A stretch of 64,000 nucleotides of DNA, from NCBI RefSeq assembly GCF_000807855.2, contig NZ_JRYR02000001.1, positions 305,982 through 369,981 of the forward strand, written 5' to 3'. This DNA is from Flammeovirga pacifica (GTDB taxonomy: Bacteria > Bacteroidota > Bacteroidia > Cytophagales > Flammeovirgaceae). Both the position numbers and the translations under genes were made by a program. This document shows positions 20,161 to 29,965 of the stretch, piece by piece. Positions within the stretch are counted from its first letter, which is position 1, and every line of letters begins with the position of its first letter. The notes beneath the pieces are model-generated. The model searched no databases and had not been told where the DNA came from. It saw only the letters and a list, made by a program, of their open reading frames with translations.

Positions 20161-20800
20161 GGTTATTTTTATCATTGCTTTGATCACTTCTTGTCAACAG
20201 CAAAAGAATATTGAGCTACCCTTCTATAATACACCAGATTTTACCCCCATTTTTATAGATCAGGAAAAAGAAGTGAGTGAGATCGTTACCCATCAAATAG
20301 GGAGTTTTTCCATGTCAGACCAAAATAATCATAAGGTTACTGAAGCAGATATAAAGGGGAAAATTCATGTAGCAAATTTTATTTTTACTAGTTGTGGAAG
20401 TATTTGCCCTATCATGACAGAGAATATGAAAATTATTGATGCTGGTTTTAGTGGTGATCCACAGGTAGAAATATTATCATTTTCAGTAACTCCATGGATT
20501 GATAATGTGGAGGTATTAAAAGAATATACTTTGAAAAACAATATTAAATCTGACAATTGGCATTTCCTAACAGGTAAAAAGTCTGAAATTTATGATCTAG
20601 CAAGAAAATCTTATTTTGCAGAAGAAGATATAGGTTTTACTAAAGATTCTACAGAGTTTTTACACACAGAACATGTGATATTAGTGGATGCAACTCAAAG
20701 AATAAGAGGGATATACAACGGTACTTTGAAATTGGATATGAAACAATTATCCGAAGATATACAGACTTTGAAAGATGAAAGAGATAGTAATATTTTTTAG
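20144..20800 (+). CDS. SCO1/SenC-family copper chaperone lipoprotein
   Basis: 218 residues with a lipobox (LITSC, Cys17). A thioredoxin-like fold carries the copper-binding CGSIC motif (Cys84 and Cys88, CxxxC) and the distal His in LHTEHVILVD. SCO proteins deliver copper to, or reduce, the CuA site of cytochrome c oxidase. No oxidase gene is adjacent. The start overlaps the preceding MORN-like gene by 17 nt; ATG 20147 is an equally possible start. The operon YHYH - MORN-like - SCO1 suggests the three lipoproteins act together on the periplasmic side. Confidence 0.9.
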   Translation: MMRLFKVIFIIALITSCQQQKNIELPFYNTPDFTPIFIDQEKEVSEIVTHQIGSFSMSDQNNHKVTEADIKGKIHVANFIFTSCGSICPIMTENMKIIDAGFSGDPQVEILSFSVTPWIDNVEVLKEYTLKNNIKSDNWHFLTGKKSEIYDLARKSYFAEEDIGFTKDSTEFLHTEHVILVDATQRIRGIYNGTLKLDMKQLSEDIQTLKDERDSNIF

Positions 20801-20841
20801 TATATTGATCTAATATTAAAAAACTAACCTCTATTCATTTT

Positions 20842-21252
20842 ATGGAATTCGGAAATATAAACTATCTGGCAGTTCTAGTAGCTGCAGTGGCAGCTTTTAT
20901 ACTTGGAGCAATATGGTACTCAGCTATTTTTGGTAAAACATGGCAAAAAGAACTTGGGTTTACCGATGAGTATTTACAAAAGGCTAACATGGCTTTAATA
21001 TTTGGAAGTAGCTTTGTTTTAATGTTTATCACTTCTTTAGGTTTAGCTATGTTTAATGCACATACCGGCCACTCTTTAAATGCCTCATCAGGAGCTTTTC
21101 ACGGATTAATGGTAGGATTAATATTTATCGGATCTTCCATGGGTATTAATTATTTATATCAAAGAAGGTCTTTGAAACTATGGTTAATAGATGCAGGTTA
21201 TCAAGTAACCTTCTTAACTATACAAGGAGCAATTATAGGAGCATGGCATTAA
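20842..21252 (+). CDS. DUF1761-family integral membrane protein
   Basis: 136 residues with four hydrophobic helices. The N-terminal pattern INYLAVLVAAVAAFILGAIWY followed by a K-x-W-x-K-E-LGF stretch is characteristic of DUF1761. The function is unknown. It follows SCO1 by 41 bp on the same strand and is closed by a terminator, so it may be the last gene of the YHYH - SCO1 transcript. Confidence 0.8.
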   Translation: MEFGNINYLAVLVAAVAAFILGAIWYSAIFGKTWQKELGFTDEYLQKANMALIFGSSFVLMFITSLGLAMFNAHTGHSLNASSGAFHGLMVGLIFIGSSMGINYLYQRRSLKLWLIDAGYQVTFLTIQGAIIGAWH

Positions 21253-21254
21253 AA

Positions 21255-21280
21255 AAAAGAGAGGCGTTGACCTCTCTTTT
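21255..21280. terminator. Bidirectional terminator
   Basis: A 10-bp stem AAAAGAGAGG (21255-21264) with CCTCTCTTTT (21271-21280) and a 6-nt loop lies between convergent genes, with an A-run before it and Ts after it. Confidence 0.85.
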
Positions 21281-21297
21281 TTAATTTAATATAGTTT

Positions 21298-21702
21298 TTA
21301 TTGATATAAAAGCTGATTTTGTTTAGATATGGCTTCTAATAAGCTATATCTTAGCAGCATCAACTCTTGGGTTATAGTCTCAAGAAATTCATTCCAAGCA
21401 GCGCTTACTTCTTGGAGATGATGATCAGCAAATTCAATATCATTTAAAGTGTATTTAAACGTATAATTTGCTGCTTTTAAAATGTCGTCAATTGACATTT
21501 TTTTCTCAAAAATAGTGTTATCAAAAGTATCATCAGTTTGTTTTCGAAGAATTACATTTTTAATCACTTCATGAGATAACTCATTGATTGGAAAGTTCAT
21601 ATAAGATAACAAATCATTTAATGAAATAGGCATCTTAGAGACTTCCGGAACTATTAATGAAAAACCAAGGTGGATTTCCTTCTTAAGAATTAAATGCTTC
21701 AT
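21298..21702 (-). CDS. Hypothetical 134-residue protein
   Basis: A soluble, mostly helical 134-residue protein with no signal peptide and no motif that I recognise. It is acidic, with Leu-rich C-terminal helices (LMLLRYSLLEAI). Terminator placement on its 3' side and a clean start support it as a gene. It is divergent from the MOSC gene; no functional link is visible. Confidence 0.6.
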   Translation of the reverse strand: MKHLILKKEIHLGFSLIVPEVSKMPISLNDLLSYMNFPINELSHEVIKNVILRKQTDDTFDNTIFEKKMSIDDILKAANYTFKYTLNDIEFADHHLQEVSAAWNEFLETITQELMLLRYSLLEAISKQNQLLYQ

Positions 21703-21763
21703 GGTTTATTGTTTTATGTGTTTATTTATAGATTTATACGTATTACGATAAGAAAAGATTCAT

Positions 21764-21771
21764 TACTTTTG
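21764..21771 (+). promoter_or_regulatory. Putative -7 element for the MOSC gene
   Basis: TACTTTTG is an exact match to the Bacteroidota -7 consensus TAnnTTTG and lies 30 bp upstream of the MOSC start codon. The expected -33 region holds only TTTA-like sequence, so the promoter is weakly supported. Confidence 0.4.
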
Positions 21772-21800
21772 TTAAAATTATATATATATTATCCAATACA

Positions 21801-22574
21801 ATGAAATTAGAAAAAATCAATATTTACCCCATTAAGTCATTAGACCCTATTACCGTAAATGAGGTTCAAATTACTGAAGGAAAAACGTTAGTAAATGATA
21901 GAAGGTGGGGGATATTTAGAACTAGTGATGGACGAACAGTCAATGGGAAAAAATACCCTAAAGTTCATCAGCTGAGAGCTAAGTTTGATTTAGATCAATT
22001 AAGTGTAGAATTAAGAGATCAAGCGAAAACTGATTTCTTTTCATTAGAGGATAGAAAGTTGCTAGAAGAGTATCTTTCTGATTATTTCGAAGAAAATGTA
22101 GAAGTAAGAGAGAATGATGCTACAGGATTTCCTGATCATACGAGTGGAAATGTAGGAGCATCTTTAATATCTACAAATACTATCGATTGGGTAGCTAAAT
22201 TATATCATCTTTCTTCTGATGAAGTGGTTAGAAGAATGAGAATGAACCTTATTATTGAAGCTGATGAGGTATTTGAAGAAGATCAATGGATTGGTGTAGA
22301 CAAAAGTAATCCTCATCAAATTAAAATAGGTGATGTGGTCTTGAATGCCTATAAACCTTGCGAAAGGTGTCCAGTACCAACAAGAGACTCTTTTACTTCT
22401 GAAGTAAATAAAGGTTTTCAGAAAACTTTCGTAAAAGAGAGATTAGCATTACAAAAAGATTTATTAGACCATCCATTGTATGCACATGCTTATATGTGTG
22501 GTATTGTTCTAAATGTACCACAGATATCAATGGGTAAAGTATTAAAGAAAAATGATGCGATTATTCGATTGTAA
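21801..22574 (+). CDS. MOSC-domain (molybdenum cofactor-binding) protein
   Basis: 257 residues. An N-terminal MOSC beta-barrel (KINIYPIKSLDP) is followed by a MOSC domain with the cysteine motif YKPCERCPVPTRD, as in mARC/YcbX proteins, where the Moco-binding Cys lies in this region. The ferredoxin-like [2Fe-2S] domain of YcbX is absent, so an external electron donor would be needed. Likely role: reduction of N-hydroxylated compounds or sulfur transfer; the substrate is not predictable. No molybdenum cofactor genes are adjacent. Confidence 0.85.
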   Translation: MKLEKINIYPIKSLDPITVNEVQITEGKTLVNDRRWGIFRTSDGRTVNGKKYPKVHQLRAKFDLDQLSVELRDQAKTDFFSLEDRKLLEEYLSDYFEENVEVRENDATGFPDHTSGNVGASLISTNTIDWVAKLYHLSSDEVVRRMRMNLIIEADEVFEEDQWIGVDKSNPHQIKIGDVVLNAYKPCERCPVPTRDSFTSEVNKGFQKTFVKERLALQKDLLDHPLYAHAYMCGIVLNVPQISMGKVLKKNDAIIRL

Positions 22575-22804
22575 ATGTTACTAAAATTAACGTTTTACAT
22601 CTCATGATATTATTTTGATAAGTGCATAATAAACATTTTTATATGTTCTTGATATCCTACATTATGTACTATAAAACTATCAAAAAATATCTATAAATGT
22701 ACTTTTTAAGTGTTTATTGTAAACTTATAAAAGGGTGATTGTCATGATGATAATTCGAATTATTCTTTTATTTTTACAAAGAAATCAAAATTAAATAATA
22801 GAAT

Positions 22805-23815
22805 ATGAAAGTTGCTGTATTTGGTACAAAATCATACGATAAAGAATTCTTTAAATTAGAAGGACTTAATACCAATCATGAATTAGTATTTTTTGAATCA
22901 AGATTAAGAGTAAAAACGGCTCCATTAGCGAAAGGTTTTGATGCTGTTTGTGTCTTTGTAAATGATGTTGTAGATACTGAAACTGTAAAATTACTTGCCG
23001 AATATAATATTAAAGTGATTGCTTTAAGATGTGCAGGATTTAATAACGTAGATTTGGTAGAAGCTGAGAAACACAACATTTCTGTTGTTAGAGTTCCTGC
23101 TTATTCTCCATACGCAGTAGCAGAACATACATTAGCTTTAATTCTTACTCTGAATAGAAAAACACACAAAGCTTATAACCGTGTTAGAGAAGGTAACTTC
23201 TCTTTAGATAGGTTGACAGGTTTTGATATTCATGGAAAAACAGTTGGCGTAATTGGTACGGGTAAAATCGGTCAAATTTTCGCTAACATTATGAAAGGTC
23301 TAGGTTGTAAAGTCCTAGGTTTTGACTTGTATCCTAATAAGAATTTAGAGAAAGACAAATTATTGAAATATGTGTCTTTAAATGAATTATTAGATCAGTC
23401 TGATATTATTTCTTTACACTGTCCATTAACTCCACAAACGCATCATATTATTAATGATCATACAATTTGGAGAATGAAGAAAGGGGCAATGTTGATTAAT
23501 ACATCAAGAGGACGATTAATTGATACAGAAGCAGCAATTAGAGCTTTATCAAAAGGTCATTTAGGTTACCTAGGAATTGATGTTTATGAACAAGAAGAAA
23601 AGTTATTCTTCAGAGATTTATCCGAAACATTGATTAGAGATGAGAAAATGTTGAATCTTATGTCATTCCCTAATGTTTTAGTTACTGGCCATCAAGCCTT
23701 CTTTACAGATACAGCTTTAACTCAAATTGCTAGAGTTACCTTAGGAAACTTAACAGCATTTGAAAAAGGAGAGGAGCTAGTAAATAAAGTAGGGTCTGAA
23801 GCAATTAAAAGCTAA
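22805..23815 (+). CDS. ldhA: D-2-hydroxyacid dehydrogenase (D-lactate dehydrogenase type)
   Basis: 336 residues, close to D-lactate dehydrogenase (about 330). It reduces pyruvate to D-lactate with NADH in the cytoplasm. Seen: RCAGFNNVD, the nucleotide-binding GTGKIGQIFANIMKGLG followed by an Asp-ending beta strand (VLGFDLYPN), HCPLTPQTHHIIN, the NTSRGRLIDT block with the substrate Arg, and the catalytic His in VTGHQAFFT. It is monocistronic, with its own terminator. Related 2-hydroxyacid dehydrogenases cannot be excluded, but the GHQAFFT and RCAGFNNVD signatures favour LdhA. Confidence 0.88.
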   Translation: MKVAVFGTKSYDKEFFKLEGLNTNHELVFFESRLRVKTAPLAKGFDAVCVFVNDVVDTETVKLLAEYNIKVIALRCAGFNNVDLVEAEKHNISVVRVPAYSPYAVAEHTLALILTLNRKTHKAYNRVREGNFSLDRLTGFDIHGKTVGVIGTGKIGQIFANIMKGLGCKVLGFDLYPNKNLEKDKLLKYVSLNELLDQSDIISLHCPLTPQTHHIINDHTIWRMKKGAMLINTSRGRLIDTEAAIRALSKGHLGYLGIDVYEQEEKLFFRDLSETLIRDEKMLNLMSFPNVLVTGHQAFFTDTALTQIARVTLGNLTAFEKGEELVNKVGSEAIKS

Positions 23816-23845
23816 ACAGAAACGAAATCTCCAATAAGATATATT

Positions 23846-23878
23846 AACGCTTCAATTAATTGAAGCGTTTTTTTTTCT
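23846..23878 (+). terminator. Rho-independent terminator after ldhA
   Basis: The perfect palindrome AACGCTTCA/TGAAGCGTT (23846-23854 with 23861-23869, loop ATTAAT) runs directly into at least nine Ts. Confidence 0.9.
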
Positions 23879-24048
23879 TCAAAACGCGTAAATAGCTCGA
23901 TACTAAAGATTTAATTTAATTTTAAATATAATTATTGTTAAATAAGACCTGTGATATACAACTAATTACCCCAAAGTTGAAAACAATTACATCAATTCAT
24001 CGTATCTTATTAAGAAGAATTTAAGAAACCAAAAGACTTATTATAGAT

Positions 24049-24411
24049 ATGAAAAAAAGACAAGCAACTACATTAGTTACTGCAATTGCTGCTGGTGCCG
24101 CTCTTACTACTGGTATTGTTATAAAAACTAGACAATACATGCAAAAAAGAAGATTGGATGAAAGCGATTATCTATATCCTTACCTAGACTATATCAAAGA
24201 GAAAGTTAAAGCAGGTAAAGAAACTATTATTATAACACCTGAAGATTCTCCTTTTAAGTTTATTACTTTATCTGTAAAAGGAGATGGTAAAAAGAAATTG
24301 ATTATTGCAGATTATGAAGGGGTAGCTTTAAAAAGAGGACGAAAGGATCTTTTGAAGTTTAAAAATGGAAAGCTTACTTTCTTGAAGCCCATCAATGAAT
24401 ATGCAATGTAA
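24049..24411 (+). CDS. Hypothetical 120-residue protein with N-terminal membrane helix
   Basis: The N-terminus is Lys/Arg-rich, followed by one hydrophobic Ala/Thr/Gly-rich helix (residues 7-26, TLVTAIAAGAALTTGIVI) and a basic soluble part of about 90 residues with short beta-like segments (TIIITPEDSPFKFITLSVKG). I do not recognise a family. It is monocistronic with a clear terminator, so expression as a gene is plausible. Confidence 0.6.
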   Translation: MKKRQATTLVTAIAAGAALTTGIVIKTRQYMQKRRLDESDYLYPYLDYIKEKVKAGKETIIITPEDSPFKFITLSVKGDGKKKLIIADYEGVALKRGRKDLLKFKNGKLTFLKPINEYAM

Positions 24412-24430
24412 TATTAAAATATAAATTAAA

Positions 24431-24462
24431 AAGGCATCACTTTTACGAGTGATGCCTTTTTA
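24431..24462. terminator. Bidirectional terminator
   Basis: A 10-bp stem AAGGCATCAC (24431-24440) with GTGATGCCTT (24449-24458), 8-nt loop, A-run before and T-run after, lies between convergent genes. Confidence 0.88.
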
Positions 24463-24481
24463 ATTTACACTAAATTGTGTT

Positions 24482-25096
24482 TTATAATAACAACCCTACT
24501 TTCAAACTTAAATACCTTAAATTTAGGTAATCTTCATCTGCAAATAAGTGATTATATTCAACGCCAGCATAGAAATTAATGGTTTTAAATGCTTTTGATC
24601 TTACTCCAAACTCAGGTACTAAACCATATTTCCAATACTTCATTTTCGTTGCAAAAGTGTTACTTCTAACTGATTGATCTAACAACAATGGAGAGATGTA
24701 AATCTCATGAGTCATATAATAGGTTGCGATATTTAATCCAAAGTATGGGGTTAAAAATCGTCCAGATTGAATACTATAATTAAATTTTAGCATCATAGGA
24801 ACAAGATTAATGTTCTTAAGATTACTTGATATTATACCATTACCAATATGACCATTTTCTATGGATTTACCAGATGATAAGTACCCTGTTCCTAAGCCCG
24901 CAGAGAAATTAGAATTGCCTATTTGATGTAACCATGACAGTTCAACACCATTTAAGTCAATTGTAATATCATCACCTGCTGATTTTGAATTAGTATAACC
25001 CAATAGAAATTGATTCTTATTTTGTGCAGAAAGATGATCAGAAATCAAAAGAAGTAAGCTAAAGCCAAAGAGTACTTTGAATAGACTTTTATTCAT
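24482..25096 (-). CDS. Small outer-membrane beta-barrel protein
   Basis: 204 residues. A signal peptide (residues 1-24, ending LSAQ) is followed by alternating aromatic/polar strands and repeated glycine turns (FSAGLGTGYL, YFGLNIATYY, INFYAGVEYNHLF), ending in a strand with a terminal hydrophobic pair, as in eight- to ten-strand porin-like barrels. No enzymatic motif is visible. The function is unknown. Confidence 0.7.
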   Translation of the reverse strand: MNKSLFKVLFGFSLLLLISDHLSAQNKNQFLLGYTNSKSAGDDITIDLNGVELSWLHQIGNSNFSAGLGTGYLSSGKSIENGHIGNGIISSNLKNINLVPMMLKFNYSIQSGRFLTPYFGLNIATYYMTHEIYISPLLLDQSVRSNTFATKMKYWKYGLVPEFGVRSKAFKTINFYAGVEYNHLFADEDYLNLRYLSLKVGLLL

Positions 25097-25380
25097 AACT
25101 GGTTTTGTTTCATTTTTAATTAGTTAATACAAATATAATAAAGTGGTTAAATGGTTTAACTATTTTAATATTTTATCACACTTGTGTTAAGTATAATTTA
25201 GAACTATTTAGAGTTGTGGACGAATCTTTAGTATTAATTACACAAAAGTGGTTTTTTGTTTAATATGTCTTAATTTTGGTGATTTGAGGTAAATAATTTC
25301 TCAGAGTCACAAATTGTACGCTGAGATACCATACATTTGAGAAAACTAACCAAATTGAATAAATAATATTTACTACTAAA

Positions 25381-27690
25381 ATGAGATTTTTATTACTTCT
25401 AGCAATTTGTGTGTGTGCACTAACTTCTAATGCTCAACATATCACTGGGATCGTTTTGGATAAAGAAAACGATGATCCATTACCTTATGTAAATGTAGCC
25501 TGTGTTAAAAATGATAGTATATACTCTATGACTATTACTGACTTTGATGGGAAATTCGACTTAGAAGTCATAGAAAAGTCAGATTATGACGTCAAATTCC
25601 TTTTCACAGGTTATAAACAATTTGTGAGGACAATATCTATTATTGATGATTTAAATGTTTCCTTAGGTAATGTCTACTTAGAATCGAATATTACCGAATT
25701 GGAAGGTGTAACTGTTACTGCTGAAAGAGAAAATGTGAACATGACGGCGAATGGTATGAGCTTTAATGTTGATGATGATGGTGGGACAGATATGGAGGAT
25801 ATTATTTCTGCAATGCCTTCTATATCAATGGATGAAAATGGTGAAATCTCGTCAAACGGAGAAACGGTGGTAATTTTAGTCAATGGTGAAGAATCAGATT
25901 TAGATAATCCATTGGAAGATATTCCTATGCAAATGATTGATAGGGTAGAACTTTTAAATAACCCTCCTGCAGAATTCACATCAGCTACATCGGCAATAAA
26001 TATTGTTCTAAAAGAAAACGTGAAATTGGGAAACCATATGCGTATTCTTGCTGAGGGCGGAATGCCTACACAACATAAGGTTAATGCTAACTATTCGATC
26101 TCAAAAGATAGGTGGTCAACCTCCATTAATGCGGGGTATAGACATCAAGAAATGGGGTATTATTTGGAAAATGAGCGACTTAATTATGGAAATAATCAAA
26201 GAGCCTCCACACGAAATGATCTAAATAAAACCACAAATTATAATGTAAACTGGGTGAGTTCATATGCTATTTCTCCAAACGATAAACTGAAATTATTGTT
26301 GACTTATCATCAAAAAGAACAAGATAATGAAGGGAAGGAAGATGAATACCTATTTAATGTAACAGGAGATCCAAACTATAGAAATAACTATAGGACAATT
26401 ATAAATAAAAGAAATACTAGTAAAGTAAGGGCTCAATTGAATTACGATAAAAACTTTTTACAAGAAGGTAGAAAGCTTAACATTAGGGCTAGATGGTCTA
26501 TCGATGATTTTGAGCAATACAATGGCAATACAACCAATACTAATTATCTAGCAGATTCTTCTTGGCGATATAATGACGCTCGTATTACTGAAAGAAATAG
26601 ACCAGCACAAAATTACTTTGTATCTGTAAAATATGTACATCCATTTAATGATAGGAGTACATTGGTTACCGGATTTAGAAATAATACAACAGTACAACAG
26701 ACGGATGAGAAATTCTATAATTTAGCAACTGACGGATCTACTGTAGATAGAGGTAGAGGGACACAGTCTACAGATTATTTAAATCAGAGGTTTTCTGGGT
26801 ATTCTTCATGGAATTATTCTTTCTACAATGACTTGACGTTTAAAGCAGGTATTTCTGTTGAAAACTCTAAGGTAACATCTGATATTATTGCTTCTGATAC
26901 CACTCTCAACACCAATAATTCATTCTGGGTTGTCAATCCAAATTTAAGTTTGAGTAAGAAGTTTAATGAAAAGTGGATGGGTAACATCTTTTATACGTTT
27001 CGTATGAACACTCCATCAGAAAGACAAATGAACCCATTAGTAAATGATAATAACCCCTTATTTATTAGCTTTGGTAACCCTAATTTAGGTTTGCAGAAAT
27101 TTCAGAAGTTTAATCTTACTGTAACTAATCAACAGGAAAAAGTATCTACAAGAGTTGGGCTGTTTTACAGAAACATCGCTGATGGTGTCGAAAGAGTGTA
27201 TCAAACAAAAGGGGATACCATTATTGCTTCTTATGATAATATTGTCAACAAACATACTTTAGGTAGTAATATTTATGTGCATTGGCATTTATCAAAGAAT
27301 CAATCTTTAATTCTATCTGCAGATGTTTATAACGATATTTATAACCAAAGAATTGATGAAGAATTACCTGCATCTGAGTGGATGTTTAATGGTAAATTGA
27401 CGTATAAGGCTAAATTCTTTAAAAATTATCGTGTAAGATTGGTAGGGTATTATACTTCTGAAAGAATTGAATATAATGGTACTGTTCTTCCTGCAAGTGG
27501 TGTTGATGTTAGTATGTCAAGATATATCGCTAATAGACAAGGGAAGTTGTGGATAGTAGCTCAAGATATTTTTCAGACAAGAACGTATCATAGACATACT
27601 AGATCTCCACAATTTATAGCCAATAGTTTTACTGATCTTCCTTCTGTTGTTAGGGTTGGGTGCTCTTGGTCTTTTTATCCTAAGTCTTAA
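25381..27690 (+). CDS. Outer-membrane beta-barrel receptor (TonB-receptor-like)
   Basis: 769 residues with a signal peptide (first 18 residues, ending TSNAQ). A carboxypeptidase-regulatory-like beta sandwich (about 20-105, ITGIVLDKENDDPLPYVNV) is followed by a reduced plug-like segment (about 115-220, VTAERENVNMTANGMSFNV ... NPPAEF) and a long outer-membrane barrel. It belongs to the 'outer membrane beta-barrel family protein' group rather than the SusC group: there is no SusD neighbour and no SusC-type TonB box. The ligand is unknown. It is followed by a terminator and stands alone. Confidence 0.85.
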   Translation: MRFLLLLAICVCALTSNAQHITGIVLDKENDDPLPYVNVACVKNDSIYSMTITDFDGKFDLEVIEKSDYDVKFLFTGYKQFVRTISIIDDLNVSLGNVYLESNITELEGVTVTAERENVNMTANGMSFNVDDDGGTDMEDIISAMPSISMDENGEISSNGETVVILVNGEESDLDNPLEDIPMQMIDRVELLNNPPAEFTSATSAINIVLKENVKLGNHMRILAEGGMPTQHKVNANYSISKDRWSTSINAGYRHQEMGYYLENERLNYGNNQRASTRNDLNKTTNYNVNWVSSYAISPNDKLKLLLTYHQKEQDNEGKEDEYLFNVTGDPNYRNNYRTIINKRNTSKVRAQLNYDKNFLQEGRKLNIRARWSIDDFEQYNGNTTNTNYLADSSWRYNDARITERNRPAQNYFVSVKYVHPFNDRSTLVTGFRNNTTVQQTDEKFYNLATDGSTVDRGRGTQSTDYLNQRFSGYSSWNYSFYNDLTFKAGISVENSKVTSDIIASDTTLNTNNSFWVVNPNLSLSKKFNEKWMGNIFYTFRMNTPSERQMNPLVNDNNPLFISFGNPNLGLQKFQKFNLTVTNQQEKVSTRVGLFYRNIADGVERVYQTKGDTIIASYDNIVNKHTLGSNIYVHWHLSKNQSLILSADVYNDIYNQRIDEELPASEWMFNGKLTYKAKFFKNYRVRLVGYYTSERIEYNGTVLPASGVDVSMSRYIANRQGKLWIVAQDIFQTRTYHRHTRSPQFIANSFTDLPSVVRVGCSWSFYPKS

Positions 27691-27754
27691 TCAGAGCATA
27701 GGTTGAAATAAAATCAAACATAACCTATAAATAAGTAGAAGGTTGTGAATAAAA

Positions 27755-27791
27755 AATGTCCTGAAAAATCAATTTAGTTTTTCAGGACATT
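27755..27791. terminator. Bidirectional terminator
   Basis: A perfect 14-bp inverted repeat (27755-27768 with 27778-27791) containing TGTCCTG/CAGGACA is bounded by A- and T-rich sequence, between convergent genes. Confidence 0.88.
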
Positions 27792-27814
27792 TCTTTTAAT
27801 ACTTCATTCGATAT

Positions 27815-29569
27815 CTAAATTCTAGCTTGATATTTATAAAGTTGATGATATCTACCTTCTTTATTCAATAGCTCATCATGTGTACCTCTTTCAATAATAT
27901 TTCCTTGATGTAATACCAATATCTGATCTGCTTTTTGAATTGTACTTAATCTATGAGCAATCACGATAGTAGTTCTTCCTTTCATCAATTGATCCAATGA
28001 TTCTTGAATTAGTGCTTCACTTTCAGTATCTAAATTGGAAGTAGCCTCATCTAGAATAATGATTTTCGGGTTGGCAATAATGGCACGAGCAATAGCAACT
28101 CTCTGTCTTTGGCCTCCAGATAATTTCACTCCTCTTTCACCAATGACTGTTTGAAGTCCTTCATCGAATCTATCAGTAAACTCACTTACATATGCTGAAT
28201 CAACAGCAGCCTTAAATTCTTGATCCATGGCAGTAGGGTTTGAAAATTTGATATTTTCTTCGATGGTACCTTCGAAAAGAAAATCATCTTGTAAGACCAC
28301 CCCTAGATGTTGACGGTAACTTTGAAGATCAACATTTCTAATATCTTGACCATCCAATAAAACTTGCCCTGAAGTTGGATTTAAAAAACTAGCAATTAAA
28401 CTGGCTATCGTTGTTTTTCCTGACCCAGATGAACCGACTAAAGCGGTAATGCTTCCAGATTTTGCTTCAAAATTTATATCATGTAAGACCCCTTTGTCTT
28501 CCTCATATTCAAATTGTACATCTTTAAGCTGAAGATCACCTTGAATATTTTGTGGAACGGCTTCTTTTCTCAATGGATCATCATTCTCGCCACTTAAATT
28601 CATTAATTCTTCTGTTCGGTCTAAACCGGCAAAAGCTTCAGTAAGTTGAGATCCAATGTTGCTCATTTGTACAATAGGGGCAATCATAAACCCTAAGTAT
28701 AAAGTAAATGCTAAAAAATCGCCGACTGTTAATTCACCTTGAATAATTTTATAACCTCCAATACCCATAATACCTGTAGAAGCTACTCCTAATAAGAAAG
28801 TGGATGAACTTGTCATGATAGCGGTCGAAGTCAAACTCTTCTTTACATTTCTATATAATCGATCTACACCCGCTTCAAAAATCTTATTTTCTTGCTCCTC
28901 AGCATTAAAACCTTTGATGATACGAACACCATTTAAAGATTCGGTTAATCGACCTGTGACTTCTGCTTTAATCTTCCCTCGTTTTCTAAATATTGGGCGG
29001 ATGAACTGAAATGCTTTAAGCGATATTACACCAAAAACTGAAATAGGAACCAAGACAAAGAAAGTCATGGAAACACTAATGTTAACCAATAATACGAAAG
29101 AAATAACAGCCGTAATTGTACCTCCAATTAATTGAACGAGACCTGTACCTACCAAATTTCGAACGCCTTCTACATCACTCATAATTCTTGATACAAGAAC
29201 ACCAGATTTAGTATTATCAAAATAACTGATAGGAAGTGAGATGACATGCTTTTGCACCTTTGCTCTTAGTTGAGCAATTAAATGTTGAGCTTCTACCGAA
29301 AGAAGTCTTGTTAAAAGAAAACTACTAATAGCTTGTACAAATATGGAAGAAATAACAACGATGACAATCGTTTTTAGCATTTCAAAGTCTTTGTTGACTA
29401 CTACGTCATCCATCAAGTATTTACTTGCTCCAGGAAGCACTAATCCACAAAGTCGATTAATGATAATCAAAGTGAGACCAATCAATAGTAGTTTCCATCG
29501 TGGCCAAACAATTTCCTTAAAGACTTTAGTTATCGAAACCTTTTTATGGGGTGTATTATCTGTTTTCAA
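27815..29569 (-). CDS. ABC exporter, MsbA/lipid-multidrug type, fused permease-ATPase
   Basis: 584 residues, the usual length for a half-transporter. The N-terminal 320 residues contain six membrane helices of an ABC transmembrane domain; the C-terminal domain has Walker A GSSGSGKTT, signature LSGGQRQRVAIARA, Walker B IILDEATSNLD and the switch His in IAHRLS. It would work as a homodimer, exporting lipids or drugs from the inner membrane. The substrate is not determined; MsbA-like lipid A flipping is one possibility. It is monocistronic and convergent with the receptor gene. Confidence 0.9.
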   Translation of the reverse strand: MKTDNTPHKKVSITKVFKEIVWPRWKLLLIGLTLIIINRLCGLVLPGASKYLMDDVVVNKDFEMLKTIVIVVISSIFVQAISSFLLTRLLSVEAQHLIAQLRAKVQKHVISLPISYFDNTKSGVLVSRIMSDVEGVRNLVGTGLVQLIGGTITAVISFVLLVNISVSMTFFVLVPISVFGVISLKAFQFIRPIFRKRGKIKAEVTGRLTESLNGVRIIKGFNAEEQENKIFEAGVDRLYRNVKKSLTSTAIMTSSSTFLLGVASTGIMGIGGYKIIQGELTVGDFLAFTLYLGFMIAPIVQMSNIGSQLTEAFAGLDRTEELMNLSGENDDPLRKEAVPQNIQGDLQLKDVQFEYEEDKGVLHDINFEAKSGSITALVGSSGSGKTTIASLIASFLNPTSGQVLLDGQDIRNVDLQSYRQHLGVVLQDDFLFEGTIEENIKFSNPTAMDQEFKAAVDSAYVSEFTDRFDEGLQTVIGERGVKLSGGQRQRVAIARAIIANPKIIILDEATSNLDTESEALIQESLDQLMKGRTTIVIAHRLSTIQKADQILVLHQGNIIERGTHDELLNKEGRYHQLYKYQARI

Positions 29570-29965
29570 AGTGTATAGAATATTAATTGAAGACTATTAA
29601 CCCGATTTCATTAAAAAATACTATTGTTATCTCAGGTTATTCAATCGTAATGTATAAAACCAATCAAAGATAAGATATTCGGTCTAAATCTATGATAAAC
29701 ATTACAGTGAGTGAAAAATATTTTTCTTAGCAATAAGAAGATTAAAGTTTAATCATTAGAAATTTCACCATAATAAAATAAAAAAACCTATCCTTAATGG
29801 ATAGGTTTCAACACTTTACGTGTTTAAAAGTTAGTATTTGGGTTGTGCGTAATATTTTGATGTATTCGGGTTTCTTATGTATATCTAAATTTAAGATTTA
29901 CTTAAACGGATGTAAAAAATGAATTGAATTTTCTTTATATAATTCAGTGTTTTCATTTTATTTTT
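29570..29965. other. 396-bp intergenic region with one terminator
   Basis: No coding frame of interest is found on either strand. The only structure that I can support is the minus-strand terminator at 29784-29808. The part next to the ABC transporter presumably holds that gene's promoter, but no clear -7 element was found. Confidence 0.6.
29784..29808 (-). terminator. Terminator for the Crp - DinB transcript
   Basis: A perfect 10-bp stem AAACCTATCC (29784-29793) with GGATAGGTTT (29799-29808) has a 5-nt loop. The A-run on its left becomes a T-run for transcripts on the minus strand. It lies about 160 bp downstream of the dinB-like stop codon. Confidence 0.75.
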
